Assembly: GCA_041399085.1 (NCBI GenBank)
Contig: JAWKTM010000029.1
Span: 23,072-87,071, forward strand
Reading direction: 5' to 3'
Source: JAWKTM01 sp041399085
Lineage (GTDB): Bacteria > Planctomycetota > Planctomycetia > Pirellulales > Pirellulaceae
Length of the DNA: 64,000 nucleotides
The first letter of the stretch is position 1; the number at the start of each line of letters is the position of its first letter. Shown one piece after another: positions 1-8,690 of the stretch. The notes under the pieces were generated by a model. It saw only the letters and a list, made by a program, of their open reading frames with translations, was not told where the DNA came from and searched no databases. Position numbers and translations under genes: made by a program.

Positions 1-16
1 CGAGAGGATTCCCATC

Positions 17-1528
17 TCACGCCTCCGATCCTGGCGGGCGTAGCGACGGCGAAATGGATGCCGTTCCGAGGTCGTGCGGACTAGCCGGCACATCGGTGTA
101 TCGCCGAGCCAATAGGCCCTCCAACTCGGAAATAACTTCGGGCTCCAACACATGCTCAATTGCGTCAGCGTCTCGATCCACGCGACTGGGAGCAATTTCG
201 GCGTAGGTGATCAGATAGAGCTCCCAGAGTCGATGTTGTCTCGTCAATCTCGCGGCTTCGACCATTCCTTCGTCCGTCAGCGTTATGTCGTCCCCGTCTA
301 CGCGAACCAAGCCATCACGAACAGCTCGCCGAATTGCGGTTCCCAAACGACCCGCGGACCAACTGCGTTTTGCCAGCAACTGCATCCGATCAACATCAAA
401 TCCCTGATTCCGAGTCGGCTCGAACTTGTTACGCGTGGCGCTAATCGTCAATTCTCGCAATTCGTAGATCGCTCGTAATAGATGCTGGCGATCGATCTGG
501 CGGTTCAATCGGAGGCGACGCAAGCCGCGAATCAGCACCCCACGGCGACGCCCCAACAGCATGCTCGCGGAAAACAGTAAGGTGTAAACCAACACGATCA
601 TGGCACCCGATGGCAGCCGGGAAAACAGAGCGCTAATCTCCGCGCCTACCATGCCTCCCAAGGCGCCAAGTCCGCCGGAAATGGCAAACATGCTGGATAA
701 TTGATCCGTCCAGAATCGCGCGGCCGCGGCGGGAATGATGAGCAAGGCAATGACAAGCACAATGCCCACGGCCTGTAAACCCACAATGCAGATCGTGACG
801 ACGAGCGCCATCAGTACGATGTCCAACCGCATCACCGGAAAGCCTCGTGAGGCAGCAAATTCCTCGTCGAAACAGAGCAATTTGAATTCTTTGAACAACA
901 GAAGACAGATACCAATACACACGATCGCGGCCAACATAATGAGGCGTATGTCGTGTGCGCCCATCGAGGCGGTCTTGCCATAGATAAACGACTCCAGGCC
1001 CGCCACGTGGCCTTGTTGCATCTGCTGGCTAACGCTTAGCAAGGCCAGACCGCCGCCAAAGAAAACGCTCAACACGGCGCCCAATGCCGTGTCTTCCTTG
1101 AGCCGCGTGCGTTGGCGAATCAGCAAGATGACACCCACGCCGAGTAATCCTGAGACGGTTGCTCCGGACAATAAAAATGGGAGTGATTTGCCGTCCAGCC
1201 CGAACCTCGTCGCGATAATGAAGGCCAAAACGATGCCAGGAAGCGTGGCATGACTGAGCGCGTCACCCATTAAAGCTCGCTTGCGCAGCAGTGTGAAACT
1301 ACCTACCATACCGCCCGCACAACCGAGTAGTGTTGTGCCAAATACGACGACCCGAGTGTTGTAGTCCCGCAGAAATATGACACGCAGCGACTGATTCCAG
1401 GAAGTCGACTCCGTCCGTTTGTCGATCGAACGCGGCGATACTGGCGATGGTTGGGCATGAAGCGTGGAACATACTAGCAAGGCGCAGCAGGCAACCGTCA
1501 AAGCGGCCGTGCAACGTCGCGATATCAT
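17..1528 (-). CDS. Metal ABC transporter permease (ABC-3 family) with C-terminal DtxR-like domain
   Basis: Inner-membrane channel subunit of a Mn/Zn/Fe-type ABC importer. The first ~335 of 503 residues are an ABC-3 permease, with a possible N-terminal signal segment, about eight hydrophobic helices and the family pattern DALSHATLPGIVLAF near residue 90. About residues 370-485 are not permease: they read as a winged helix (SAGRLGTAIRRAVRDGLV, then a wing ending LTDEGM) and a metal-binding/dimerisation stretch (DADAIEHVLEPEVISELE) like the DxEGIEHH segment of DtxR/MntR proteins. Typical ABC-3 permeases are about 270-300 aa, so this is a fusion. The ATG at 1526-1528 overlaps the ATPase stop by 4 bases, implying translational coupling. 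Third gene of the operon. Confidence 0.9.
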   Translation of the reverse strand: MISRRCTAALTVACCALLVCSTLHAQPSPVSPRSIDKRTESTSWNQSLRVIFLRDYNTRVVVFGTTLLGCAGGMVGSFTLLRKRALMGDALSHATLPGIVLAFIIATRFGLDGKSLPFLLSGATVSGLLGVGVILLIRQRTRLKEDTALGAVLSVFFGGGLALLSVSQQMQQGHVAGLESFIYGKTASMGAHDIRLIMLAAIVCIGICLLLFKEFKLLCFDEEFAASRGFPVMRLDIVLMALVVTICIVGLQAVGIVLVIALLIIPAAAARFWTDQLSSMFAISGGLGALGGMVGAEISALFSRLPSGAMIVLVYTLLFSASMLLGRRRGVLIRGLRRLRLNRQIDRQHLLRAIYELRELTISATRNKFEPTRNQGFDVDRMQLLAKRSWSAGRLGTAIRRAVRDGLVRVDGDDITLTDEGMVEAARLTRQHRLWELYLITYAEIAPSRVDRDADAIEHVLEPEVISELEGLLARRYTDVPASPHDLGTASISPSLRPPGSEA

Positions 1529-2349
1529 AAAGACCGCTCCCGCCGTCTCATGGCTTCGGACACCTGATCCAAAAGTGTGAGACGACCACCGTAAGTCTTT
1601 TGAAGATTCTCGGGGGTAAATATGTCGTTGGTTGGTCCATGAGCGACGACTCGCATGTTGAGCAGCACGACGTAGTCGAAATACTCCGGGACGGTTTGCA
1701 GGTCGTGATGAATCACAATCGCGGTCTTTCCGCGTTCCTTCATCTCGCGGAGAATTTCAACGATGGCTCGTTCCGTAGCCGCATCGACGGCCGCGAATGG
1801 CTCGTCCATCAAGTAGAGATCGGCGTCCTGCACCAGCGCGCGGGCCAGAAACGTCCGTTGCTGTTGACCACCCGAGAGTTGACTAATCTGGCGATGAGCC
1901 AGGTCACCGATTCCGACGCGATTCAGCGCGTCCTGGGCGATGTCGCGGTGCTTCTTGCGAATGGGAAAACACCAGCCGATCTCGCTATACAATCCCATCG
2001 TCACCACGTCCAACGCGTCGACGGGGAAGTCCCAGTCGACGGTCTCGCGCTGCGGCACATAACCCACGCGGCGACGATTGTGTTGGTACGACTTGCCGAA
2101 TACTTGAATTCGCCCTGACGCACGCGGAATTAAATCCATAACAGCCTTGAGCAGCGTGCTCTTGCCGGCCCCGTTCGGCCCCACAACGCCAACAAGAGCG
2201 CCAGCGGGAACATCGAACCCAACATCCCATAACACGGGCTTGCGGTGATAGGCAACTGTCAGATCGTAGACCGACAGTGGAATGTCCGAAGATTCTCGCG
2301 AGTGTCCGGCATCGTTGTTCGTCGCACTTGTCGCCCGTTGGGGATTCAT
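1525..2349 (-). CDS. Metal ABC transporter ATP-binding protein
   Basis: Cytoplasmic ATPase of the metal importer (274 aa). Visible motifs: Walker A GPNGAGKST near residue 58, Q-loop region YVPQRETVDWDFP, signature LSGGQQQR, Walker B LYLMDEPFAAVD and switch His in VIHHDL. The YVPQ...VDWDFP pattern is typical of Mn/Zn (TroB/MntB/ZnuC-like) ATPases. It lies between binding protein and permease: its ATG directly follows the binding-protein stop, and its stop overlaps the permease start by 4 bases. The family is certain; which metal is carried cannot be read from the ATPase. Confidence 0.95.
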   Translation of the reverse strand: MNPQRATSATNNDAGHSRESSDIPLSVYDLTVAYHRKPVLWDVGFDVPAGALVGVVGPNGAGKSTLLKAVMDLIPRASGRIQVFGKSYQHNRRRVGYVPQRETVDWDFPVDALDVVTMGLYSEIGWCFPIRKKHRDIAQDALNRVGIGDLAHRQISQLSGGQQQRTFLARALVQDADLYLMDEPFAAVDAATERAIVEILREMKERGKTAIVIHHDLQTVPEYFDYVVLLNMRVVAHGPTNDIFTPENLQKTYGGRLTLLDQVSEAMRRRERSL

Positions 2350-3366
2350 TTACGTGCCGCGTTCTTTTCCCTCTACTGTCAACTTGCCCGACATGCCAGC
2401 TTCGGGGGCGGAGCCTCCGAGCGCGTGGGTAACAACAGTAATATTGTGATCGAGCATCCCAATATAAGTGCCTTCATAAGTACCGGCCTCGCCCATCGCA
2501 TCGGAGAATAGTTCGCCGCCCACGACAACTTGATGTCCGCGAGACGCAGCGCCCTCGATCAGCGCATCAATGTTCTTTCGGGGCACGCTGCTTTCAATGA
2601 AGACCGCGGCGACTCGCTTGGACACGAGGGTTTCGACCAACGCATTGACTCGTTGCAGCCCCGCTTCCGATTCGGTGGAAATCCCTTGCACACCCATTAC
2701 GTCGAGGCCATACGCTCGCCCGAAATAGTTGAATGCGTCATGGGATGTGATCAGCACGCGGCTAGATTCGGGAATTGTTGCAGTCGACGCCAACCCGTAT
2801 TCGTGCAGTTGCCGTAGCTGTTCGCGATACGAGTCAGCGCGGGTCTGATACGACTCGGCATGAGGCGGATCGAAATCACATAACGCTCGCGTGACCGAAT
2901 CGACGCACTTCGCCCACGCGGACACATCCATCCAGACATGCGGATCATAGTGCCCAGACAGTGACTCCGGCTCTAACAGCGTCGCTTCGTCGAGATCTTC
3001 CGTTACCGGGAAAACCGGCTTCGTGCGGGCCATCTTCACCAACGTATCCGACATCTTCCCTTCCAACATCAGACCGGAATAGAAAACAATGTCGGCTTTC
3101 ATTAGCGTTTGAACATCGTCTCGGGTTGGTTTGTACAGATGTGGATCAACGCCGGCGCCCATGATTTGAGTCACTTCGACTTGCTCGCCGCCGACATGCC
3201 GCACGATGTCGGCAACCATGCCCACCGTGGAAATCGCTCGAATGGGATAATCCCCGTTGAATTTCGCTGGCGAAGCTGTCGGGGCGGAATCCGGAGACGT
3301 GTCAGCTCGATAGCACCCCCAGCCCATGCCGAGCAAGATGAAGAACACAAGCGGCAAACGATTCAA
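2350..3366 (-). CDS. Metal ABC transporter substrate-binding lipoprotein (TroA/ZnuA family)
   Basis: Extracytoplasmic metal-binding protein, 338 aa, first gene of the operon. The N-terminus is a lipoprotein signal (hydrophobic LVFFILLGMGWGC, Cys about residue 18). Expected cluster A-I ligands are visible: His in GVDPHLYKPT, His in DPHVWMD, Glu in STESEAG and Asp in YIGMLDHN. It lacks the long His-rich loop typical of ZnuA, and with a DtxR-type regulator next door manganese or iron is more likely than zinc (inference). The start is TTG at 3366, chosen because AGGAG sits about 8 nt upstream. Transcription probably starts in the palindrome-containing divergent region. Confidence 0.92.
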   Translation of the reverse strand: MNRLPLVFFILLGMGWGCYRADTSPDSAPTASPAKFNGDYPIRAISTVGMVADIVRHVGGEQVEVTQIMGAGVDPHLYKPTRDDVQTLMKADIVFYSGLMLEGKMSDTLVKMARTKPVFPVTEDLDEATLLEPESLSGHYDPHVWMDVSAWAKCVDSVTRALCDFDPPHAESYQTRADSYREQLRQLHEYGLASTATIPESSRVLITSHDAFNYFGRAYGLDVMGVQGISTESEAGLQRVNALVETLVSKRVAAVFIESSVPRKNIDALIEGAASRGHQVVVGGELFSDAMGEAGTYEGTYIGMLDHNITVVTHALGGSAPEAGMSGKLTVEGKERGT

Positions 3367-3412
3367 TTAGCGACTCCTAACACGAGAAGATTGCGATCCA
3401 AGCAAGGGACGG

Positions 3413-3428
3413 TGTAGCCATCGCTACA
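3413..3428. promoter_or_regulatory. Palindromic operator candidate 1 (TGTAGC-N4-GCTACA)
   Basis: Perfect 6-bp inverted repeat with a 4-bp spacer (CATC) in the divergent region between the metal importer operon and the DtxR/MntR regulator. The same arms and spacer length recur 31 bp away (centre to centre), about three helical turns. Most likely the regulator's own binding site. Inference from position and symmetry only. Confidence 0.65.
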
Positions 3429-3429
3429 T

Positions 3430-3458
3430 TTGACTGGCGCGATTGTAGCGTTTGCTAC
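3430..3458 (+). promoter_or_regulatory. Possible promoter of the DtxR/MntR-like regulator
   Basis: TTGACT at 3430-3435 is a good -35-like hexamer lying between the two palindromes. A 17-bp spacer places the -10 region at about 3453-3458, inside operator candidate 2; the hexamer there (TGCTAC) is weak. Such overlap would allow simple autorepression. No transcript evidence. Confidence 0.3.
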
Positions 3459-3459
3459 A
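3444..3459. promoter_or_regulatory. Palindromic operator candidate 2 (TGTAGC-N4-GCTACA)
   Basis: Second copy of the palindrome, with spacer GTTT. The symmetry extends one base each side (TTGTAGC ... GCTACAA, 3443-3460). It overlaps the predicted -10 of the regulator gene and the ATG at 3452, which argues that translation of the regulator begins further downstream. Confidence 0.65.
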
Positions 3460-3526
3460 AGTGTGTCAACGCGTTACCATTGCGGTGCAAAATGTTATCG
3501 CTATCTCCCTACGTCGAGAACGAACC

Positions 3527-3973
3527 GTGAACCGAGCGACAAGCAATCCGGAACCCCATCAACGCACACGCCGCGACCACGCCACGGAAACGGCGGAAGA
3601 CTACGTCGAGGCGGTTGCGGACATTCTGACGGAAAATGGCAGTTGCCGCGTGACGGACTTGGCGCGGCGTTTCGCGGTTAGTCATGTGACGGTGAATCGG
3701 ATCGTCGATCGATTGCAGAAGGCCGGTCTGTTGGTGACTCAGCCTTATCAGCCGATCGAATTAACGCCCAAGGGCAAGCGATTGGCCGCCAAGTGCCGTG
3801 AGCGACACGATATTGTCTATCGGTTCCTGTTAGCGATTGGCGTGGACGAACCGACGGCCGCCATCGATGCCGAGGGAATCGAACACCACGTCAGCCCGGC
3901 GACGCTGAAACGTCTGCGAGCGATGGTCGAACAGATCAGCGCGGATCGACTGACCGACGAACCGGCGTCTTGA
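3527..3973 (+). CDS. mntR: DtxR/MntR-family metal-dependent regulator
   Basis: Probable metal-sensing repressor of the divergent ABC importer. From GTG 3527 it is 148 aa; an in-frame ATG at 3452 lies inside the operator palindrome and would add 25 unlike-family residues. The winged helix is CRVTDLARRFAVSHVTVNRIVDRLQKAGLL; the metal-binding/dimerisation segment contains AIDAEGIEHHVSPATL, matching the Glu/His ligands of MntR and DtxR. There is no C-terminal SH3-like FeoA domain, so it is MntR-sized rather than DtxR-sized. Mn is the likely cofactor, but the family also senses Fe, and Zn is not excluded. Confidence 0.88.
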   Translation: MNRATSNPEPHQRTRRDHATETAEDYVEAVADILTENGSCRVTDLARRFAVSHVTVNRIVDRLQKAGLLVTQPYQPIELTPKGKRLAAKCRERHDIVYRFLLAIGVDEPTAAIDAEGIEHHVSPATLKRLRAMVEQISADRLTDEPAS

Positions 3974-4107
3974 ATTGCTGTTCGCGAGCGTCATCGAGCA
4001 CCGGAAATTCGCGTGGATGGTCGCTCGCATTGCCGAGATTAGCCATCTGGAGGCGTTTGGCGTAGACTGAATCCAGCCGGAGATGACTCTCGCGAGGTTT
4101 GCTGACG

Positions 4108-4857
4108 ATGGCTTCGATCACGACGCAATACGAAGTTGACTACCCCGAATCGGATGGACGACCGATGGGCGAAACGGATGTGCATCGGCGCTGGATGATC
4201 CGCATTTTCGATCTGTTGAGTTACCGATATCGCCAGCAAGACGTCTATCTCGCCAGCGACCTGCTGCTGTATTACGAACATGGCCAGCCGTATCGGTTTA
4301 TCGTGCCGGACGTGTTCGTGGTGTTCGGCGTAACTCCGCATGATCGGCGGACGTATCAATTGTGGCACGAAGGCGTCGCTCCCCAGGTGGTATTCGAAGT
4401 CACCTCGCGCGGCACGTCGCGCGAAGATCGCGAGACCAAGCCGGAGATTTACCAGCAAATCGGCGTGCGCGAGTATTTTTCTTTCGATCCGACTCGGGAT
4501 TATTTGGTCCCGCCGCTGCAAGGCTACCGTTTGATCGACGACGAATACCAGCTCATCGAACCAGAAGTCGACGGGGCAATCGTCAGCGAGCAGCTTGACG
4601 CGCGTCTGGCTTTGGAAGGCGATGATCTGGTGATGTACGACCGGCCGAGCGGGCGGCGACTGCTGACGGAAGCCGAATCCGAGCGCGAGCGAGCCGAACG
4701 CGAGCGTTCTCGTGCCGCAAGGGAGCGAATGTTAGCCGAGCAAGAGCGAGCCCGCGCCGAGCAAGAACGAAAGCGCGCCGATGCGGCCGAGGCGGAATTG
4801 CGTCGCCTGCGAGCGATGTTGGGCCTCAACGCAGACGACGAAGCCTGCGAATCGTAA
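4108..4857 (+). CDS. Uma2-family (DUF820) restriction-endonuclease-fold protein with coiled-coil tail
   Basis: 249 aa from ATG 4108, chosen over the in-frame TTG 4099 because GAGG lies about 10 nt upstream. Residues ~1-185 match the Uma2 fold: VPDVFVVFG (PD motif), VVFEVTSRGTSREDRETKPEIYQQIGVREYFSFDP and a final GxxLxxxE-type strand. Residues ~190-240 are a highly charged ERERAERERSRAARER-like coiled coil ending in RRLRAMLG, a common Uma2 C-terminus. The family is expanded in Planctomycetes and Cyanobacteria with no settled role; nuclease activity is only inferred from the PD-(D/E)xK fold. It stands alone, convergent with the ketosynthase-like gene. Confidence 0.88.
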   Translation: MASITTQYEVDYPESDGRPMGETDVHRRWMIRIFDLLSYRYRQQDVYLASDLLLYYEHGQPYRFIVPDVFVVFGVTPHDRRTYQLWHEGVAPQVVFEVTSRGTSREDRETKPEIYQQIGVREYFSFDPTRDYLVPPLQGYRLIDDEYQLIEPEVDGAIVSEQLDARLALEGDDLVMYDRPSGRRLLTEAESERERAERERSRAARERMLAEQERARAEQERKRADAAEAELRRLRAMLGLNADDEACES

Positions 4858-4923
4858 GCGACCGCTGAGTACGACTCGCCCTTTCGCCCAGGCGGCTCGT
4901 TGGCCATAATCGCCCGGCCTTAA

Positions 4924-6243
4924 TCACTCGTCGGCCCACCGCCGCACGACCGTAGCGCTGGCTTGGCCGACGGGCGTCACGCTGATGTTGATAAACGCAT
5001 CGCCAGTCGGCGTATTACGGTCGGTCACGACGTGAACCGGACAATCTGGATCGGGAGTTTCGTAGTTTAGCGTCGGGAACAGAGAACCGTCGCCGAAGGC
5101 CAGAACGCTGCCGATCAACTCGACCATTCCGCCAGCCGCGCCGAGATTGCCGAAATTGCTCTTGGCGGCCACGACCGGGATTGGCTTCGAGCGCGAAGCG
5201 AACACATCGTGAATCGCCTTGGCCTCCTCGGCATCGCAACGCAACGTGCCCAAACCGTGAGCGTGGATATGCCCCACATCGTCTGGCTCAAGCCCGGCCG
5301 ACTTCATTGCCAATCGAAGCACATTGGCGATGGCCGTGGCCAGACAACCGACTCCCTGACGATCCATCACCGTTGACGATGCGTGGCCGACCACTTCGCC
5401 TAGAATCGTCGCACCGCGATTCTTGGCCGCCTGCAGTTCTTCCAGCACGATCGCACCGGCGCCTTCGCCCACAACCATGCCAGACCGTTCGCGATCGAAA
5501 GGACGACTCAGTTTTGTCGGATTGTCGCCCGTTGCGATCTGTTCCTGCAACATCACATGGACGCTGCGCATCGGATGTATCCGCGTCCCAGTGGCGCCGG
5601 CGACGATGCGGTCGGCGCTGTCTCGCAAGATCGTGCAATACGCCTCGCCGATGGCCAGATTCGCGGCCGCTTCGCGCATGGTGATCGAATTGTTAGGTCC
5701 CCGAAAATCGTTGTAAATGGCGATGTGGCTGGCCGGCATATTCGGCAGATACTTGAGCAACCACAGCGGCGTTACTTCCGGCAACCCTGCGTCGGCCCAG
5801 CGGTCAAAATGAAACCGTCCCTGATCGTCCATGCACTTTCGCACGGCGCCGGCGAACTCCTCGGGCATCGTCAGAATGTAGTCACAGCCATAGACCACGC
5901 CGGTCCGGTCAGGGTCGCACGAACCAGGAGCGAGCCCGGCATCGTTCAAGGCAAGCTGAGCCGCCGCCACGCCCATCTCGATCTCGCGGCACATCACCTT
6001 CAAATTCTTCTTGATGTTCCGCTGCATCGTCTTTTCCAGCGGCCCGAAGTCGCCGATATCTCCAGTGAACGATCGGCATTCGGCACCGAATGGAGAGGGC
6101 AGGTTGTCGGCGTCAAATTGAGTGATTCGGTCGACGCCGCTGGTCCCGCTGGACAAACCTTGCCACAGTTCCGCCGCCGAATTACCAAGCGGTGAGACGA
6201 GTCCGAGGCCAGTAATGACGACGCGGCGGGAATTCGATGTCAT
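4924..6243 (-). CDS. Beta-ketoacyl-ACP synthase family protein lacking the catalytic Cys
   Basis: Thiolase-fold condensing-enzyme homologue (FabF/KAS II type), 439 aa from ATG 6243; a TTG at 6255 is a weaker alternative. Fold landmarks: VVITGLGLVSPLG at the N-terminus, RSGMVVGEGAGAIVLEE near residue 255 and HAHGLGT near 327. The expected active-site TACA/S segment reads TMREA, so Cys is replaced by Glu191. The second His (usual KSxxGHxxGAAG) is Asn366 in KSNFGNLGAAGG. His329 and Lys361 are retained. Cys-to-Gln/Glu changes in ketosynthases give chain-length-factor or decarboxylase (KSQ-like) proteins, so this is unlikely to condense alone. No ACP or partner ketosynthase gene is adjacent. Confidence 0.88.
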   Translation of the reverse strand: MTSNSRRVVITGLGLVSPLGNSAAELWQGLSSGTSGVDRITQFDADNLPSPFGAECRSFTGDIGDFGPLEKTMQRNIKKNLKVMCREIEMGVAAAQLALNDAGLAPGSCDPDRTGVVYGCDYILTMPEEFAGAVRKCMDDQGRFHFDRWADAGLPEVTPLWLLKYLPNMPASHIAIYNDFRGPNNSITMREAAANLAIGEAYCTILRDSADRIVAGATGTRIHPMRSVHVMLQEQIATGDNPTKLSRPFDRERSGMVVGEGAGAIVLEELQAAKNRGATILGEVVGHASSTVMDRQGVGCLATAIANVLRLAMKSAGLEPDDVGHIHAHGLGTLRCDAEEAKAIHDVFASRSKPIPVVAAKSNFGNLGAAGGMVELIGSVLAFGDGSLFPTLNYETPDPDCPVHVVTDRNTPTGDAFINISVTPVGQASATVVRRWADE

Positions 6244-6532
6244 GGTTGGATTCAACGCGAGGAAGGAAGGCTTTGCGTCCGAGCGGCCAGTCCGTTAGTA
6301 CGATCAAAGATAGGTCGCAAAGCAGGTGGAGGTCAGCGGGGGCGCCAACTCGCCGCGCGGCGAATCGCGTAAGTCCCTTGAGCAACGCCCTTTCGGCGCT
6401 GCTCGCCACCGACAAGCCATTTTAAACGAATCGGCTGACGACATAAGTGCGGCGACTCCGTCCGTTTCACGTCGAGATGACGGAACCCGCAACTCTGCTT
6501 CCCGCTCGCTCGAAGGTACCCGATTGCCTCGG

Positions 6533-7435
6533 CTACTCAGCATTGATCGGAAACAGCTTCTTTAGCTCATCCCGCTTAGGCTGGCGACCGTATTCGCACA
6601 ACTCGAACGCCTCGGCGTATTGCACGTCTTTGCCGGCCTCGCCGTAATACTCGACCAGCAACTCGCGATACTCCTTGGCCGGCTGAGCGAATCGTGGCAA
6701 AAACAGCCGGTTGATCGTGTCCTTTCGCTGTTTCGTGTCATTCACGTCGATTGGGTTGTCGCGCTGCCACCAGTCGAGAAATTGGGATTCCAGTTGCTCA
6801 AGGGCCAACAGCTTTTGCTCCATGACGCTGTCGATCGCCACAATTACATCTGGCTGGAACGGATAAGGCTTCTGAAATCGATCGCTGTAGTACATGAACA
6901 CCGGGTTATTTTTCAAGGCCGGCGTGTCCGGGCAGAAGTAGGGAATCGTCACCATGAACGCCGCGTCCTGAACTAGAACTCCGGTATAACGGTGGTCAGG
7001 ATGATAGTCCCACGGGCGATGACAGAATACCAAGTCCGCCTCCCACTCACGTATCAACCGCGTTATCTTCCGTCGGTTCTCCAGCGTCGGTTCGAGTTCG
7101 CCATCATGAATGTCCAACACCTCCGTCTCGATTCCCATGACCTTAGCCGAGCGTCGCGCTTCCTCGGCACGCCGCTGAGCCAACGGACCACCCGCCATCT
7201 TGTGATGTCCAATGTCGCCGTTCGTAACGGAAACGAACTTTACCTTATGGCCTTGCTTGGCCCACAAGATAGCCGTGCCGCCGATCCGAATCTCATTGTC
7301 GTCCGGGTGAGCTCCGAATCCAATAATGCGCAGCGGTCGGCTCTCCTCGGCCGATACCGTCGTATCGAGAATCCCGACGCCGAATGCGAACACACTGACG
7401 ACACCCAGCCACAACAACGCACTCTTATATGACAT
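6533..7435 (-). CDS. Secreted PIG-L/LmbE-family deacetylase
   Basis: Zn-dependent N-acetyl hydrolase family, 300 aa. The ATG at 7435 is preceded by AGGGGAG at 7-nt spacing and followed by a signal peptide (hydrophobic ALLWLGVVSVFAFGVG, cleavage near VSAEE), so it is probably exported; extending upstream to 7549 would bury this signal. Metal and catalytic motifs: GFGAHPDDNEIRIGG (AHPDDxE), NGDIGHH and HRPWDYHPDHRYTG. Substrate unknown; the family deacetylates GlcNAc-linked compounds. It sits between the ketosynthase-like and Gfo/Idh genes on one strand, with 260-290 bp gaps, so an operon is uncertain. Confidence 0.9.
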   Translation of the reverse strand: MSYKSALLWLGVVSVFAFGVGILDTTVSAEESRPLRIIGFGAHPDDNEIRIGGTAILWAKQGHKVKFVSVTNGDIGHHKMAGGPLAQRRAEEARRSAKVMGIETEVLDIHDGELEPTLENRRKITRLIREWEADLVFCHRPWDYHPDHRYTGVLVQDAAFMVTIPYFCPDTPALKNNPVFMYYSDRFQKPYPFQPDVIVAIDSVMEQKLLALEQLESQFLDWWQRDNPIDVNDTKQRKDTINRLFLPRFAQPAKEYRELLVEYYGEAGKDVQYAEAFELCEYGRQPKRDELKKLFPINAE

Positions 7436-7697
7436 TAGATACTCCCCTAATATTGTTGACGCACTCCGACCTAATAACCGACAAACGCGTGCTACACTTT
7501 TCCTTCTGCCATCGTGGCTTCCGTTCCGACGCCCCCGGCGAGCAGGCATGCTCGGCTGGGGTCGCAGTTGCCCGCGGCGGAATAGGCGTTGGCGAAAGTC
7601 ATTCTCTCTTGAGCCAGCAGCAATAAGAAGCCTGCGAGCCCAAAAGTCACATGCCGAGGATGCGCACTCCGAATCGCGGTGTCAAGCGGCACTAACG

Positions 7698-8690
7698 CTA
7701 CGGCATCTCCCAGTCGCCACTGCCAGCGCTGCGAAAGATGGCCTCGATCACTTTCATATTCGCCACGGCGTCTTCGATCGGCGTGGGAACCGGCGTGTCG
7801 TCCAAGATGGCTCGCGAAAACAGGTCGCCCTGGATGCCGTACTGATCGCAGACGTCAAAGGTGACTTCGTCAATCGTTCCACCATGTTGATGCCACAATC
7901 GGCAAGGTCGATCGGGCGGCGCGTTGAATGGGATTTCAATTTCAATGCGTCCAGTGCCGCCGAAAATGTTCACACGTTGATAAGGAGCCAACTGAGTCGA
8001 GCAAGTAAACAACGAAGTTCCGCGGTCAAAATCCATGATCGCGGAACTCAAGCGATCCGTGCCAAACCGAGGGTCTCGCTCGACAATGCCCGACACTCGT
8101 TGCGGCTCACTCTCAAATAGAAATCGCGACAAGGAAATGGGATAACACCCAATATCCATCAATGCGCCGCCGCCAATCTCTTTCTGATTGCGAATATTCT
8201 GGGCGTCGTCGTTAAAGTAAGCGAAGGCCGTCTGGATCGTACGCAGTTCGCCGATAGCTCCGTCGCGCACCAATTCTCGCGCTCGCTGCCATTGCGGGTG
8301 ATGGCGATACATGAAGGCTTCCATCAGCTTCAGCCGTGGGTGACGCCGTCCCGCGTCGACCAATTGCTGGCCTTCATCGGAAGTAAGCCCAATCGGCTTC
8401 TCGCACAACACATGCTTACCAGCCTCTAACGCCTGGATGGACACCGCCACATGCAAATGATTGGGTAGCGGATTGTAGACAGCATCGATCTCGGGGTCGG
8501 CCAGCAATTCTTCGTAGGAACCATAAGCCCTCGCGATACCTAAACGTGCGGCCGCCTGCTGAGCGCGCGTCAGATCGCGCGATGCGATCGCCGCGACCTC
8601 GCAACTTGCCATCTTCTGCATCCCTGGGATCACCTTCTCCGTGCCAATCTTGGCGGTGCTGATGATTCCCCAACGAATTCTGGTGCTCAT
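7698..8690 (-). CDS. Gfo/Idh/MocA-family NAD(P)-dependent oxidoreductase
   Basis: 330 aa, full length for the family. N-terminal Rossmann fold starting WGIISTAKIG; EKPIGLT around residue 97 carries the family catalytic Lys of the EKP motif; the C-terminal substrate domain includes GGGALMDIGCYPISLSRFL, typical of dehydrogenases resembling glucose-fructose oxidoreductase and D-xylose dehydrogenase. No twin-Arg or secretory signal, so cytoplasmic. Probably oxidises a sugar or cyclitol; the neighbouring sulfatases and deacetylase fit a carbohydrate context, but the substrate is unassigned. Confidence 0.92.
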   Translation of the reverse strand: MSTRIRWGIISTAKIGTEKVIPGMQKMASCEVAAIASRDLTRAQQAAARLGIARAYGSYEELLADPEIDAVYNPLPNHLHVAVSIQALEAGKHVLCEKPIGLTSDEGQQLVDAGRRHPRLKLMEAFMYRHHPQWQRARELVRDGAIGELRTIQTAFAYFNDDAQNIRNQKEIGGGALMDIGCYPISLSRFLFESEPQRVSGIVERDPRFGTDRLSSAIMDFDRGTSLFTCSTQLAPYQRVNIFGGTGRIEIEIPFNAPPDRPCRLWHQHGGTIDEVTFDVCDQYGIQGDLFSRAILDDTPVPTPIEDAVANMKVIEAIFRSAGSGDWEMP

